A stretch of DNA of 64,000 bases. Source: Calorimonas adulescens (lineage in GTDB: Bacteria > Bacillota > Thermoanaerobacteria > Thermoanaerobacterales > UBA4877). Every line of letters starts with the position of its first letter. Position 1 is the first letter of the stretch. Positions 53,329 through 62,225 of the stretch are shown one piece after another. Under the pieces are notes generated by a model. The model saw only the letters and a program-made list of their open reading frames with translations. It searched no databases and was not told where the DNA came from. Both the position numbers and the translations under genes were made by a program. The stretch lies in the NCBI RefSeq assembly GCF_008274215.1, contig NZ_VTPS01000014.1:1-64000 (forward strand). The letters are read 5' to 3'.

Positions 53329-54546
53329 ATGGATAATATTATAGTGCAAAAGTATGGCGGGACATCTGTTGCAACACCGGAAAGAATTAAGAATGTGGCA
53401 GGCAGGATTATAAACCTCAAGAGAGCAGGTAAGAACATTGTGGTTGTAGTCTCAGCTATGGGGGATTCTACTGACGACCTTATTGACCTGGCCCATCAGA
53501 TAACTCCAGATCCGCCCAGCCGTGAGCTGGACATGCTCCTTTCCACGGGGGAACAGGTCTCCATTGCCCTGCTGGCTATGGCCATCGAGTCCATGGGGGA
53601 GGACGTGATATCACTTACAGCTGCCCAGGTTGGTATACATACTGACAATATTCACACTAGGGCAAGGATTGTAGACATTGATACTGAAAGGATCTTAGCG
53701 GAATTAAAAAGAGGGCGTATAGTTATTGTGGCAGGCTTTCAGGGGGTAAACGAATTTAACGATATTACCACCCTCGGTAGAGGCGGCTCTGACACCACAG
53801 CTGTAGCCTTAGCCTCTGTACTTAAGGCTGAGATGTGTGAAATACTTACAGACGTAGAAGGCGTATATACCTCCGACCCCAGGATTGTCTTTAACGCAAA
53901 AAAACTGGACACCATCACCTATGAGGAGATGCTTGAGCTGGCAACCTTAGGTGCCAAGGTATTGCATCCAAGGTCGGTAGAACTGGCCTGGCAGTATGAT
54001 GTGCCTCTAATGGTAAGGTCAAGTTTTAATGAAAAGGAGGGGACCATTGTGACAAACATGAAACTGGAAAATGAGAGGGTAGTCTCGGGGGTTGCCTGCG
54101 ACAAAAATGTGGCCAAGGCCTCGGTCTATGGGATTCCATCAAGGCCTGGCGTAGCTTACAGGATTTTCTCTGCACTGGCAGATAAGGGCATAGATGTTGA
54201 TATGATAGTCCAGAACATGACCAGAGAGGGAAAGACAGATATATCGTTTACCATAGCAAAGGAAAACCTGGGTGAAACCAGGGAAGTATTAAAAAAGGTC
54301 AGTGAGGAGCTGGGGTCTGATGGCGTAAACTTTGAAGACGGCCTGGCCAAGGTCTCCATCGTAGGTGCAGGCATGATAAATCATCCAGGAGTGGCAGCCA
54401 AAATGTTTGAGGCACTTTATGAGCTCGACATAAACATAGAACTCATCACCACATCGGATATCAAGGTGTCCTGTCTTGTAAGGGAGGATAGGGCAGAAGA
54501 AGCAGTTAGAAAGCTGCATAGCGTCTTTGAATTGGAAAACATATAA
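53329..54546 (+). CDS. lysC: Aspartate kinase
   Basis: First enzyme of the aspartate pathway to lysine, threonine and methionine. 405 residues: kinase domain (VQKYGGTSVATPERI, STGEQVSIALLAMA, GFQGVNEFNDITTLGRGGSDTTAVALA) and two C-terminal ACT domains for feedback control (GRPGVAYRIFSAL-like SRPGVAYRIFSAL, SIVGAGMINHPGVAAKMFEAL). Start at 53329 (AAGGTGATTATC upstream); the GTG three codons earlier overlaps that site. Which end product inhibits it cannot be read from sequence. Confidence 0.95.
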   Translation: MDNIIVQKYGGTSVATPERIKNVAGRIINLKRAGKNIVVVVSAMGDSTDDLIDLAHQITPDPPSRELDMLLSTGEQVSIALLAMAIESMGEDVISLTAAQVGIHTDNIHTRARIVDIDTERILAELKRGRIVIVAGFQGVNEFNDITTLGRGGSDTTAVALASVLKAEMCEILTDVEGVYTSDPRIVFNAKKLDTITYEEMLELATLGAKVLHPRSVELAWQYDVPLMVRSSFNEKEGTIVTNMKLENERVVSGVACDKNVAKASVYGIPSRPGVAYRIFSALADKGIDVDMIVQNMTREGKTDISFTIAKENLGETREVLKKVSEELGSDGVNFEDGLAKVSIVGAGMINHPGVAAKMFEALYELDINIELITTSDIKVSCLVREDRAEEAVRKLHSVFELENI

Positions 54547-54715
54547 GTTTATAGGCTGCCGGCATTGGGCAGCCTTTAGTACGATTTGTGTCTGCGCTCC
54601 ACCGGGTACGCCTCCATTCGGCGTCCTTGCCTGCTGCCTCGGCTTCGTTTGTCATCTCATTAAGAGTATCATAGACTCGTTTTACGGCTGCCTTGGATGT
54701 TATATGCCATGCCAT
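54506..54715 (-). CDS. Possible small coupled protein (69 aa), doubtful
   Basis: Its ATG overlaps the stop of the ADP-ribosylglycohydrolase-glycosylase gene (TGATG). The product starts MAWHITSKAAVKRVYDTLNE and is charged. The frame runs through the aspartate kinase terminator and into that gene's 3' end, which makes the last third unlikely. No family recognised. Confidence 0.2.
   Translation of the reverse strand: MAWHITSKAAVKRVYDTLNEMTNEAEAAGKDAEWRRTRWSADTNRTKGCPMPAAYKLICFPIQRRYAAF
54553..54575 (+). terminator. Terminator of aspartate kinase
   Basis: AGGCTGCC / GGCAGCCT stem followed by TTT. Confidence 0.65.
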
Positions 54716-56148
54716 CAGTTCAACAGCTTAATTATTTTATTAAGCTCCTTAAAATACCCCAATCTATCCTCCCACTTTACCCCTGTCCTGCCGCTGGTGG
54801 ATGGAACCACATAGTCTATTATGCCTGGTACAGCACTGGTTTTCTGAAGCCCATAGTCCACCTCAGTAAGCCCCATCAGCTTTTTATATATTCCTTTGCC
54901 GTTATAGCAGGCTACCTTCGGCCGGTACTGGTTTAAAATTCTCAAAAGCCTCTTCTTTCCTCTCTCATACATATCGTCTGTTATCTCTGCAGCCTCTCTT
55001 GTGCAGTATTTCACTATATCTGTAAGCCCGTAACCATATTCTGCCATACGCCAGTCATCCTCATAGGTCAATGGCTCGGGAAGTATACCGCTCTCATAGA
55101 GCACTCTCCAGAATCTGTTTGTATTTGAGGCATAAAAGTGGCCTTTTTTTGCAGACTCCAGCCCTGGGTTATAGCCTACAAAGATGACCTTGAGGTTGTA
55201 GTCCAATACATCAGGCACTGGCTTATATGGGTTTAGGCTCAAGTCATAGAGGGTATCGGCAAGACTCCTTATATACCCTGAGTCTTTCAAACTTGAAATC
55301 CATTTGTCCGGTATAGCATATATCCCGTTATATGCACCTGAAAATGCACCCACTATGGATGCAATGGTATCTGAGTCACCTCCCATATTGACAGCCATCA
55401 ATACAGCATCCTTAAAGCTTTTTCTGTACCTTAAAAATATATACAGGGAAGCTCCCAATGTGCCCACAGAGTATCCTGAAATATTAAACTGCTTTATGGC
55501 TTTACCTTCGTCAATACCGCCCTTGATTATGGAATCTACCTTCTTTATTTCTTCTATTATTTCCTCATTTCTTGCAAACTTTAGCACATATCCTATAAGC
55601 TCATCAGGGTCTCTGCCATCTAAAAGATAGTCTATGGTAAGAGATGTTATGACGGCTGCCTCTACGGCCCGTTCATCACGGTGGGTCATGATGCTGTGGA
55701 CCCTTGTGGCTCGAATTATCCTGTCTGGGTCGCCATGATAGAATAAAGCCACGGGTGCTGTCCTCATAGCGGCCCCATTCCCTGCGCTGTCGCTACCTGC
55801 CCTGTCCCACGGTACACCCCTCTCCATGTTCTTTATGCCCGTCATGCACCCGAGGCCAGGCCCTATAAGCTTACCATCAAGTTTAACAAACCTCCCTGAT
55901 ACCGTGTACTGCTCCACATAACCGGCCTCTATTATAGCCTCTGCTAAGGCAATGGTCATCTGAGTGTCATCCGTATACTGTCCCCTTAAAAGCCCCGAGT
56001 TCAACCCCGCTTTTGCATTCACCATGTCCTCTATGTGTCCATATGTCCTTTCTATCTCATCTACCCCCATAAGTTCTACAGGCATCCCCAATGCATCTCC
56101 AATGGCCAGGCCGACCAGACACCCTTCATATCTATCAATCATCCGCAA
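54715..56148 (-). CDS. Fusion of ADP-ribosylglycohydrolase with a MUG/TDG-type DNA glycosylase
   Basis: 477 residues in one frame. Residues 1-305 are a DraG/ARH-family ADP-ribosylglycohydrolase: LVGLAIGDALGMPVE, YTDDTQ (58-63), GNGAAMRTAPVALF and GGDSDT (256-261) provide the acidic residues that hold two Mg ions. Residues ~311-477 match mismatch-specific uracil/thymine DNA glycosylases: VIFVGYNPGLESAKKG with the catalytic-motif Asn at 327, NRFWRVLYESGI, YGLTDIV, and a divergent second motif VPSTSGRTG (448-456). Start: TTG 56148 with AGGAGG 6 nt upstream, or ATG 56142. No DarT-like toxin or other ADP-ribosyltransferase is visible in the window. Function is probably removal of ADP-ribose or ADP-ribosylated bases, by inference. 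Confidence 0.88.
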   Translation of the reverse strand: MRMIDRYEGCLVGLAIGDALGMPVELMGVDEIERTYGHIEDMVNAKAGLNSGLLRGQYTDDTQMTIALAEAIIEAGYVEQYTVSGRFVKLDGKLIGPGLGCMTGIKNMERGVPWDRAGSDSAGNGAAMRTAPVALFYHGDPDRIIRATRVHSIMTHRDERAVEAAVITSLTIDYLLDGRDPDELIGYVLKFARNEEIIEEIKKVDSIIKGGIDEGKAIKQFNISGYSVGTLGASLYIFLRYRKSFKDAVLMAVNMGGDSDTIASIVGAFSGAYNGIYAIPDKWISSLKDSGYIRSLADTLYDLSLNPYKPVPDVLDYNLKVIFVGYNPGLESAKKGHFYASNTNRFWRVLYESGILPEPLTYEDDWRMAEYGYGLTDIVKYCTREAAEITDDMYERGKKRLLRILNQYRPKVACYNGKGIYKKLMGLTEVDYGLQKTSAVPGIIDYVVPSTSGRTGVKWEDRLGYFKELNKIIKLLN

Positions 56149-56393
56149 TCAAATCCTCCTAATATTTTTTATTAAAAGTGCGTAGAACACCTTTGCAGCA
56201 CCACAGATATTTTACCATATTCGTTATATGCAGCAATGATGTCTACCGGTCTTTTCCCAAGAATCCTGCAGATTATTTTAAGGCTCATATGAGGATACAC
56301 AGCAAATACAGGTAAATTTTTAAATAAATCTACAGGGTGCCCTTCCTATCCTGGACCAATAAGTGTTAAAATGGAAATAAAGGAGGCGTACAT
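56149..56393. other. Divergent intergenic region, no gene or RNA recognised
   Basis: 245 nt containing the promoters for the glycohydrolase and patatin genes; no clear consensus could be placed. Confidence 0.4.
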
Positions 56394-57173
56394 ATGAAAA
56401 TAGGATTAGCCCTTGGCGGTGGTGCTGCCAGGGGATATGCTCACATAGGTGTACTAAAGGCTCTTGAAAGACATGGAATAAAACCAGATTGCGTGGCAGG
56501 ATGCAGTATGGGGGCATTGCTTGGGGCTATATACTGCAGCGGTATATCCGCATCTGTTTTAGAACAACTGGCGATAAACATCAGCCCCAGGCAATGGATG
56601 GATATTTCCCTTTCCAGGACCGGCATAATGTCCGGCAAAAAATTAGAGTCCCTCATCTACACACTGACTGGCGGAAAAAACATAGAGGACTTGCCCATAC
56701 CTTTTATAGCTGTAGCCACTGATGTCATGACATCCAGTCCCTACATATTTAAAGATGGCCCCATACATACTGCCGTAAGGGCCAGTACAGCCATACCGGG
56801 AATATTTGAGCCTGTATCCCTCGGGGATAGAATCCTGGTTGATGGTGGTTTTGTGGATAATGTACCGGTAGACCTCCTGGATGAGATGGAGGTTGACCTG
56901 ACCATTGCAGTAGACGTTGGCTTTTCATTCACCAACTCAAAACCAACCAATCTATTTGAGATAATACTGTTGTCCATAGACACCATGCAAAAGAAACTGC
57001 ATGAGTTAAACCCCATTAAGGCTGACCTGATAATAAAACCTGATGTAAGCGCCATAAGGCCAAACCAATTTGAGAAGGCAGCGGACTGTATAAAGATAGG
57101 TGAAGAGACCACGGAAGATTTCCTTTCTAAAGTCGACCCCGCCGTGTTTTCTCTTCTTGAAAAGAACCAATAA
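56394..57173 (+). CDS. Patatin-like phospholipase (RssA/NTE family)
   Basis: 259 residues. Oxyanion-hole GGGAARG near the N-terminus, nucleophile elbow GCSMG (Ser about 38) and catalytic Asp in VDGGFVDN make the Ser-Asp dyad complete. AAAGGAGG precedes ATG. Cytoplasmic lipid acyl hydrolase; physiological substrate unknown. Its last 47 nt overlap the convergent aminotransferase gene. Confidence 0.93.
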   Translation: MKIGLALGGGAARGYAHIGVLKALERHGIKPDCVAGCSMGALLGAIYCSGISASVLEQLAINISPRQWMDISLSRTGIMSGKKLESLIYTLTGGKNIEDLPIPFIAVATDVMTSSPYIFKDGPIHTAVRASTAIPGIFEPVSLGDRILVDGGFVDNVPVDLLDEMEVDLTIAVDVGFSFTNSKPTNLFEIILLSIDTMQKKLHELNPIKADLIIKPDVSAIRPNQFEKAADCIKIGEETTEDFLSKVDPAVFSLLEKNQ

Positions 57174-58302
57174 GTCCAGCAGCCTCTTCTAATATCCCCA
57201 CATCCTTGGTCAGGGAAACCCTGGCATATCCTTCTCCACCCCTCCCAAACCCTATACCTGGCGCAACAATCACACCCTTTGAGTCCAGAAGCTCAGCGGC
57301 ATACGTCATGCTGCTAGCATCATCCGGTATCTTGTACCACACGTAAATAGTCCCCCCAGGGTTGAAAAATTCTACTCCATGACTCTTCAAAACCCCTGTA
57401 AAGACCTCCTTTCTGTCCTGGTATATACTTACCACCTTCTGTATCTCCTCATATGGACTTTTCAGTGCACTTACGGCGGCCTCCTGGACAGGTAAAAACA
57501 CACCCGCAAAATACTGCACTGTAAGACTCTCAACCGCCTTGACAAGTTCCCTGTTTCCCACCACAAATCCTACCCTCCAGCCGGCCATACTGTATATCTT
57601 AGACAGTGAAAACAGTTCAACTCCTATGTCCTTTGCCCCGTCCACCTCGAGGAAGCTGGGACTCCTTTTATTATCAAAGGTAATAGGCCCATAGGCAATA
57701 TCGCTTACAACTACAAGTCCACGTCTCTGTGTAAACCCCTTTATTTCCTTAAATACCTCAATATCCGCCACAGCAGAGATTGGGTTGGACGGATAGTTGA
57801 CAAAAATCAATCGGGCGTTTTTTGATATTTCATATTTTATTTTACCTAGGTCCGGCAGATAGTCTTTATCCAGCGGATACGGAACATCTATACCACCTGC
57901 CAGCCTTATACCGCTTATATAGTCTGGATATCCAGGATCTGGCACAAGAGCCGCATCACCGGCGTCAAGAATTGCCTGAGAGACCATGTGTATACCCGTC
58001 TTTGTGCCCGGTACTAAAGCTACCTCATCCTCCTCAAGTGACACACCATGATTCAACCAGTAATAGTCTATAACTGCTCTCTTGAGAGAAGGTATGGCAA
58101 GAAAGGGTGGATAGGTATGAACCTCGTTCCTTTTTAATTCATCTATCATCTTTTGTATTATATGGCCGGGAGGTGTAAGGTCAGGGCTGCCCTTGCCCAG
58201 GTCTATGACCCTCAACCCTGCCTCACGCTTTTTCATGGCCTGGCCATCCAAAAATGTGAATATATTATCCGGAACAGCATCAAACCTTTTAGACAATTTC
58301 AC
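57127..58302 (-). CDS. PLP-dependent class I/II aminotransferase
   Basis: 391 residues. Fold-type I aminotransferase with VPGTKTGIHMVSQAI, DPGYPDY, FVNYPSNPISA, the PLP lysine in SLSKIYSMAGWRVGF and the Arg of GYARVSL. Resembles LL-diaminopimelate/aspartate-type enzymes, but its S-box operon with metQ and a hydroxycarboxylate-dehydrogenase-like gene suggests methionine or its keto acid as substrate. GTG start two nt after the upstream stop, GAGGTG upstream. Confidence 0.9.
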   Translation of the reverse strand: MKLSKRFDAVPDNIFTFLDGQAMKKREAGLRVIDLGKGSPDLTPPGHIIQKMIDELKRNEVHTYPPFLAIPSLKRAVIDYYWLNHGVSLEEDEVALVPGTKTGIHMVSQAILDAGDAALVPDPGYPDYISGIRLAGGIDVPYPLDKDYLPDLGKIKYEISKNARLIFVNYPSNPISAVADIEVFKEIKGFTQRRGLVVVSDIAYGPITFDNKRSPSFLEVDGAKDIGVELFSLSKIYSMAGWRVGFVVGNRELVKAVESLTVQYFAGVFLPVQEAAVSALKSPYEEIQKVVSIYQDRKEVFTGVLKSHGVEFFNPGGTIYVWYKIPDDASSMTYAAELLDSKGVIVAPGIGFGRGGEGYARVSLTKDVGILEEAAGLIGSFQEEKTRRGRL

Positions 58303-58304
58303 AA

Positions 58305-59411
58305 TTAAACACCTCTTATCAAAGCGGTTGCCTTCCTATCTGCTTCAATGATTGCCCTCACCACATCCTCCGGTGTCACCTCAAAATACATATTATGCGT
58401 AGACTCCTGAGGCGCGCAGGCCCTCCGGGCAACCTTCTCTAACCTATCATTCTCTATGCCCTCCAGATTCAACATACTGAGGGTAACCGGCTGGTCTATG
58501 GAGTGGAGGAAGTTTGTTACCCTCTCAAATTCAGTGTCAGGATAGTTTTCCAGGCATAACTGTACCAGTGTGGAAAAAGCAATCTTCTCTCCGTGATTGA
58601 ACCCATGAACCTCGGGAAGGATTGTAAAGCCGTTATGTATAGCATGAGCGGCAGCAATCCTGCAGTTATCACTCCCGAGTCCTCCCACCATGCCACTCAA
58701 GGCAATGATGGCATCTATGGTCTTTTCCACGGCCTCACTTACCCTGTTTCCCTTTACATCCTCATATGCTTGCCTTCCATATTCAAAAAGTGTCTCCGTG
58801 CACAGATCAGCCATACTCAGGGCAGCCCGTGTTGGTACATTTATATACTTCCCCTTTGATGAAGCCGCAGCCTCATATCCCTTCACCAGGGTATCAGATA
58901 TACCTGCTGCAAAGTATCTGGCCGGCGACTCGGCTATCACCTTGGTATCGACCAGCACGAGAGATGGGCTGTCCCTGAACACAGTATACCTTAAAAACTC
59001 GTGTTCATCATTGTATATCACAGACAGCGGAGTCCATGAGGCACAGGTGGCAGCAATGGTAGGTATGGTTACAAGGCGTACCCCTATTTTATTTGCGGCT
59101 GCTTTAGCCGTATCTATGGCCTTTCCACCACCAACGCCAATTATCACATCTCGGTTGTTTTCAGCAGCTATCGTTCCGACCCTGTCAATCTCATCCTGTG
59201 TAACCTCACCCTTGAATTCAGTAACAATGTAGTCTATATTATTCTTTGTAAGGGATGCTGTGAGACTATCAGATGTCACCGAGAGGGCTGTATGTCCCCC
59301 AACAACCAGCGCTCTCTTCCCAAAGTCCTTTATATAGTCTCCTGCATCCTTTATAATGCCTGCATACTGTATATACCTGTTTGGTGAACCCATAACCAAA
59401 TGCATCATCAT
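58305..59411 (-). CDS. Iron-alcohol-dehydrogenase-family oxidoreductase (GldA/HcxA-like)
   Basis: 368 residues. NAD-binding GVGGGKAIDTAKAAAN, PTIAATCASWTPLSV, metal-binding region with AAGISDTLVKGYEA, AHAIHNGF and HGFNHGEKIAF. Closest known pattern is glycerol dehydrogenase and E. coli HcxA/YbdH, which reduces 2-oxo acids and is encoded beside the methionine aminotransferase gene ybdL. The third ATG (59405) is best spaced from GGGGG and may be the true start. Confidence 0.9.
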   Translation of the reverse strand: MMMHLVMGSPNRYIQYAGIIKDAGDYIKDFGKRALVVGGHTALSVTSDSLTASLTKNNIDYIVTEFKGEVTQDEIDRVGTIAAENNRDVIIGVGGGKAIDTAKAAANKIGVRLVTIPTIAATCASWTPLSVIYNDEHEFLRYTVFRDSPSLVLVDTKVIAESPARYFAAGISDTLVKGYEAAASSKGKYINVPTRAALSMADLCTETLFEYGRQAYEDVKGNRVSEAVEKTIDAIIALSGMVGGLGSDNCRIAAAHAIHNGFTILPEVHGFNHGEKIAFSTLVQLCLENYPDTEFERVTNFLHSIDQPVTLSMLNLEGIENDRLEKVARRACAPQESTHNMYFEVTPEDVVRAIIEADRKATALIRGV

Positions 59412-59416
59412 TCCCC

Positions 59417-60256
59417 CTATTCTTCCACCATAACTACTGAGCCCTGGTACTTCTTATCAACAAATTCCTTTATCCTGGGATCATGATACGCCTCCAAAAG
59501 CTTTTTGAAAACCTCCTTATCTGCATCCTCTTTCCTCACAGCTATAACATTGGCATATGGTGAATTCGGCCCCTCAATAAATATAGAATCCTTTACGGGG
59601 TTGAAACCCATCTCAACTGCATAGTTGGTGTTTATGGCTGCTGCGTCTACATCCTCCAGAGACCTCACCGTCTGTGCCGCATCAATTTCCACTATCTTGA
59701 TATTCTTGGGATTTTCCACAATATCTAAAGGTGTAGCGGTAAGCCCTGCATCATCCTTAAGCTTTATCACCCCCGCCGACTGAAGCAAAAGAAGAGCCCT
59801 GCCCTCGTTGGTGGCATCATTGGGCACAGATACAGTGCCGTTTTCCGGAAGGTCTTTCATGTCTTTTATCTTGTTAGAATATATGCCCATGGGAAATATC
59901 ATAGTCTTACCTATCGTTGTAAGATTTGTTATGTTTCTCTCCTTAACAAAGTCATCAAAAAACGGCTGATGCTGGAAACTATTGGCATCCAGAGCCCCCT
60001 CTGATAACTGTATATTAGGCTGTACGTAATCTGTAAATGTAACTATCTCCACATCAATGCCCTCATCTTTCAATATCTCTTTAACCTGCTCCAATACCTC
60101 CTCATGGGGCCCTGCGGTAACACCTACCTTTATTTTAGTTACATCTCCATCATGAGTTCCCTGAGCACTGCTGCTTTGAGTAGTGCTTCCACATGCTGCA
60201 AGACTTAACACCAGTAAAACTGAAACCAATAATACAATAAGCTTTTTCAATTTCAT
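59417..60256 (-). CDS. metQ: Methionine ABC transporter substrate-binding lipoprotein (MetQ/NlpA family)
   Basis: 279 residues. Lipobox SLAAC; family motifs KIKVGVTAGPHEEVLEQ, FTDYVQPNIQLSEGALDAN, FQHQPF, VSVPNDATNEGRALLLLQ and AINTNYAVEMG. metN and metI are not adjacent. The ATG at 60256 touches GGAGGG, so the TTG two codons later (60250) with 6-nt spacing is the likelier start. First gene after the S-box riboswitch. Confidence 0.92.
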   Translation of the reverse strand: MKLKKLIVLLVSVLLVLSLAACGSTTQSSSAQGTHDGDVTKIKVGVTAGPHEEVLEQVKEILKDEGIDVEIVTFTDYVQPNIQLSEGALDANSFQHQPFFDDFVKERNITNLTTIGKTMIFPMGIYSNKIKDMKDLPENGTVSVPNDATNEGRALLLLQSAGVIKLKDDAGLTATPLDIVENPKNIKIVEIDAAQTVRSLEDVDAAAINTNYAVEMGFNPVKDSIFIEGPNSPYANVIAVRKEDADKEVFKKLLEAYHDPRIKEFVDKKYQGSVVMVEE

Positions 60257-60393
60257 CCCTCCATTTAATGCTTTCCTGCTGCTAATAAGCCAGATAACAT
60301 GTCGCCAACATCCACCCTTCTGTATCTAACCGTGATACTCTATCGTTGCATCATATTAAATTTTTAAGTACTTCTCACCTCCATTCTAAGTAT
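60257..60393 (-). other. Leader between SAM riboswitch terminator and metQ
   Basis: 137 nt with no further recognised regulatory RNA. Confidence 0.4.
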
Positions 60394-60425
60394 AAAAAAA
60401 CTTCTCCTGGAAAATCAGAAGAAGT
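60394..60425 (-). terminator. Riboswitch-controlled terminator
   Basis: ACTTCT-CTG / CAG-AGAAGT stem and seven T residues on the minus strand, directly downstream of the aptamer. Confidence 0.85.
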
Positions 60426-60434
60426 CACCTTCCC

Positions 60435-60540
60435 CTTATCTCCCAGAACACATTAAAGTTCTGCAGGATTTGGCACCTTCCCACAAAGGGGGTTGCCGGG
60501 TTTCATCGGGCCAGTCCCTCCACCACTCTCGATAAGAGTC
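60435..60540 (-). ncRNA. SAM-I (S-box) riboswitch aptamer
   Basis: Minus strand shows CTTATCGAGAGTGGTGGAGG, ACTGGCCCGATGAAACCCGG and CAACC, the hallmark S-box core, with P1 made by CTTATC (60536-60531) and GATAAG (60440-60435). High SAM favours the terminator and turns off metQ, the oxidoreductase and aminotransferase genes. Confidence 0.95.
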
Positions 60541-60652
60541 TTATCTTTATTAAGTTAGTTCTTATATTACCACGCTAAAACAAGGGTGTCAATAGTCAAA
60601 TTTTTAGAGTAGTGATTGAAGCCCCCTCTGGAATCGAAATGGTTCTACTTTC

Positions 60653-60778
60653 TCACGTATACTCCAGCACTGGCTTTTCCATTTGATTTTGCCCATTTGT
60701 CTCCTGAGTACCATTCCCCTGCGAGTTATTCCCATATCCCTTGCCTGCCTCTCTGCTTCTCTGTCTGGCATCAGGCAT
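60653..60778 (-). CDS. Small ORF or gene remnant (41 aa) after the helical-repeat gene
   Basis: Reads MPDARQRSREAGKGYGNNSQ and ends KPVLEYT. The Gln/Asn/Gly-rich composition looks like a C-terminal tail that has lost its gene, possibly a sister of the adjacent repeat protein. No ribosome site of note. Confidence 0.3.
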   Translation of the reverse strand: MPDARQRSREAGKGYGNNSQGNGTQETNGQNQMEKPVLEYT

Positions 60779-60819
60779 CTGAATCAATTTAAGAACTACT
60801 TGAATCTATTGAAACCCAT

Positions 60820-61965
60820 TTAATTTGAGGTGTTCTTTTCTACATTTGGAAACAGCGCTTTCACAACGGCCTGAGCCTGATCCTGAGTGAGTGTCCCATC
60901 GTCAACAAGTTTTTGTAAAGGAGTCACAGACGTCCCATCCTCAGGTTTGGTATCTTTCTTGCTTTCAAGATAAGCCTTGCGCTCTTCCTCCGTCATATTT
61001 TTTATCTTCTCCATCTCTGCCTTGCGGGTTTCCTCCTGTTCATTTAAATACGCCAATATCTTCTCTTTTTGATCCTGCGTAATAGTCCCTGCAGACACAA
61101 GGCTGTCCAGTTGTTTTTCGATTTCTTCCTGTCTTGCAGCCTGAGCCTGCTCCATCTTTGCCTCCATTTGTTCTTGCAGATATTTACTTATGGCATCGGC
61201 CTCCTCCTGTGTGAGGATACCCGCTTCAACCAGTCCCTTCATAGGATCCAGCTTTGTTCCGGAATTGGAGTCCCTTTGGCTTTCAAGATAAGCCTTGCGC
61301 TCTTCCTCCGTCATGTCTTTTATCTTTTCCATCTCTGCCTTGCGGGCTTCTTCTTGATTATTATAGTACTCAATTATCTTTTCTTCCTGTTCCTGCGTTA
61401 TCAGCCCCGCACTCACGAGATTATCCAGCTCTTCTTTTTGCTGTTGCTGGCGCTGCGTTTCAGCCTGCTTTTCAATATATGCCTTAATACTGTCTACCTG
61501 TTCTTGAGTCAAGATTCCCTCATCAACAGCCTCTGACCAAAAGTCACTTTTAGTGTCTGTTTCTGAACTCTTTTTGTTCTCAAGGTATGCCTTACGTTCT
61601 TCTTCCGTCATATTTTGAAGCTTTTCCATTTCTGTCTTTCTTTCGGCATCCTTTTCATCCATGAAGGAGGTTAATTTATCAGCAGTTTCCTGGGTTATAA
61701 TCCCCTGCTCCACAAGGTCTTTCGTAAGTTCATCAATATTGTACTGGCCACCAGCTCTATCGCCGCGACCTGCTGGATCAAAAAGACCAAATCCCGCTTG
61801 CCCGCCTTTCCTGCCGGGCGCCATCTCTCCTGCCTGTTCTGTTACTGGTTTTTGACCGTCTGAATTACCGGTACTGTTGCTGTCTGCAAACACTATACTA
61901 CCCGTTGTCAACAGCATTCCTCCAATCAAGGCAGAACTGACAAATGTTTTAACTTTTTTGTTCAT
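60820..61965 (-). CDS. Secreted protein of repeated GxITQEQ helical units
   Basis: 381 residues with a Sec signal peptide (cut near FADS, residue 27). After a Gly/Arg-rich linker come six related units, each beginning with a short helix-turn GxITQEQ motif (SHOCT-like): about 77-128, 143-178, 180-230, 242-285, 286-337 and 350-372. Units 1, 3 and 5 also share a nearly identical RKAEMEKIKxMTEEERKAYL segment, visible as DNA repeats too. Highly charged, alpha-helical, no Cys. GAAAGGAGAGG precedes ATG. Divergent from a two-component system that may sense or control it. Function unknown. Confidence 0.8.
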   Translation of the reverse strand: MNKKVKTFVSSALIGGMLLTTGSIVFADSNSTGNSDGQKPVTEQAGEMAPGRKGGQAGFGLFDPAGRGDRAGGQYNIDELTKDLVEQGIITQETADKLTSFMDEKDAERKTEMEKLQNMTEEERKAYLENKKSSETDTKSDFWSEAVDEGILTQEQVDSIKAYIEKQAETQRQQQQKEELDNLVSAGLITQEQEEKIIEYYNNQEEARKAEMEKIKDMTEEERKAYLESQRDSNSGTKLDPMKGLVEAGILTQEEADAISKYLQEQMEAKMEQAQAARQEEIEKQLDSLVSAGTITQDQKEKILAYLNEQEETRKAEMEKIKNMTEEERKAYLESKKDTKPEDGTSVTPLQKLVDDGTLTQDQAQAVVKALFPNVEKNTSN

Positions 61966-62225
61966 AAAACCTCTCCTTTCAAAAAAAATTTTTTTCGACT
62001 TAACAAGTTTATTGTAAACCTATTTTGTTACGAAAAAATTACGGCAGTGTCACAACACTGTATAAATTTTGTTAAAAAATTGTGAACGCTATATGGCTTA
62101 AAAGTGACCAGCCTGCTCTGAAAAGCAATCCTGAGGATACTCCATGGATCAGTAGACCGTGAAAATAAATGGTGATATAATTCTTTTGGACAAAGTCCTT
62201 CAATGAGCAGTAAAAGTGCACTGGG
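61966..62225. promoter_or_regulatory. Divergent promoter region between repeat protein and two-component genes
   Basis: Contains a perfect palindrome CAGTGT-CACA-ACACTG (62045-62060) and TGTTAA-N5-TGTGAA (62070-62086), an OmpR-family type repeat. A TACAAT on the minus strand near 62016 may be the -10 of the repeat protein gene. Confidence 0.45.

Noticed and set aside
54715-56148. Two separate genes rather than a fusion
   Set aside because: The frame is continuous, there is no internal ribosome site or start near residue 305, and the linker reads as normal coding sequence.
60978-61620. CRISPR-like or tandem DNA repeat array
   Set aside because: The repeats are in-frame coding repeats of the secreted helical protein; there are no spacers of constant size.
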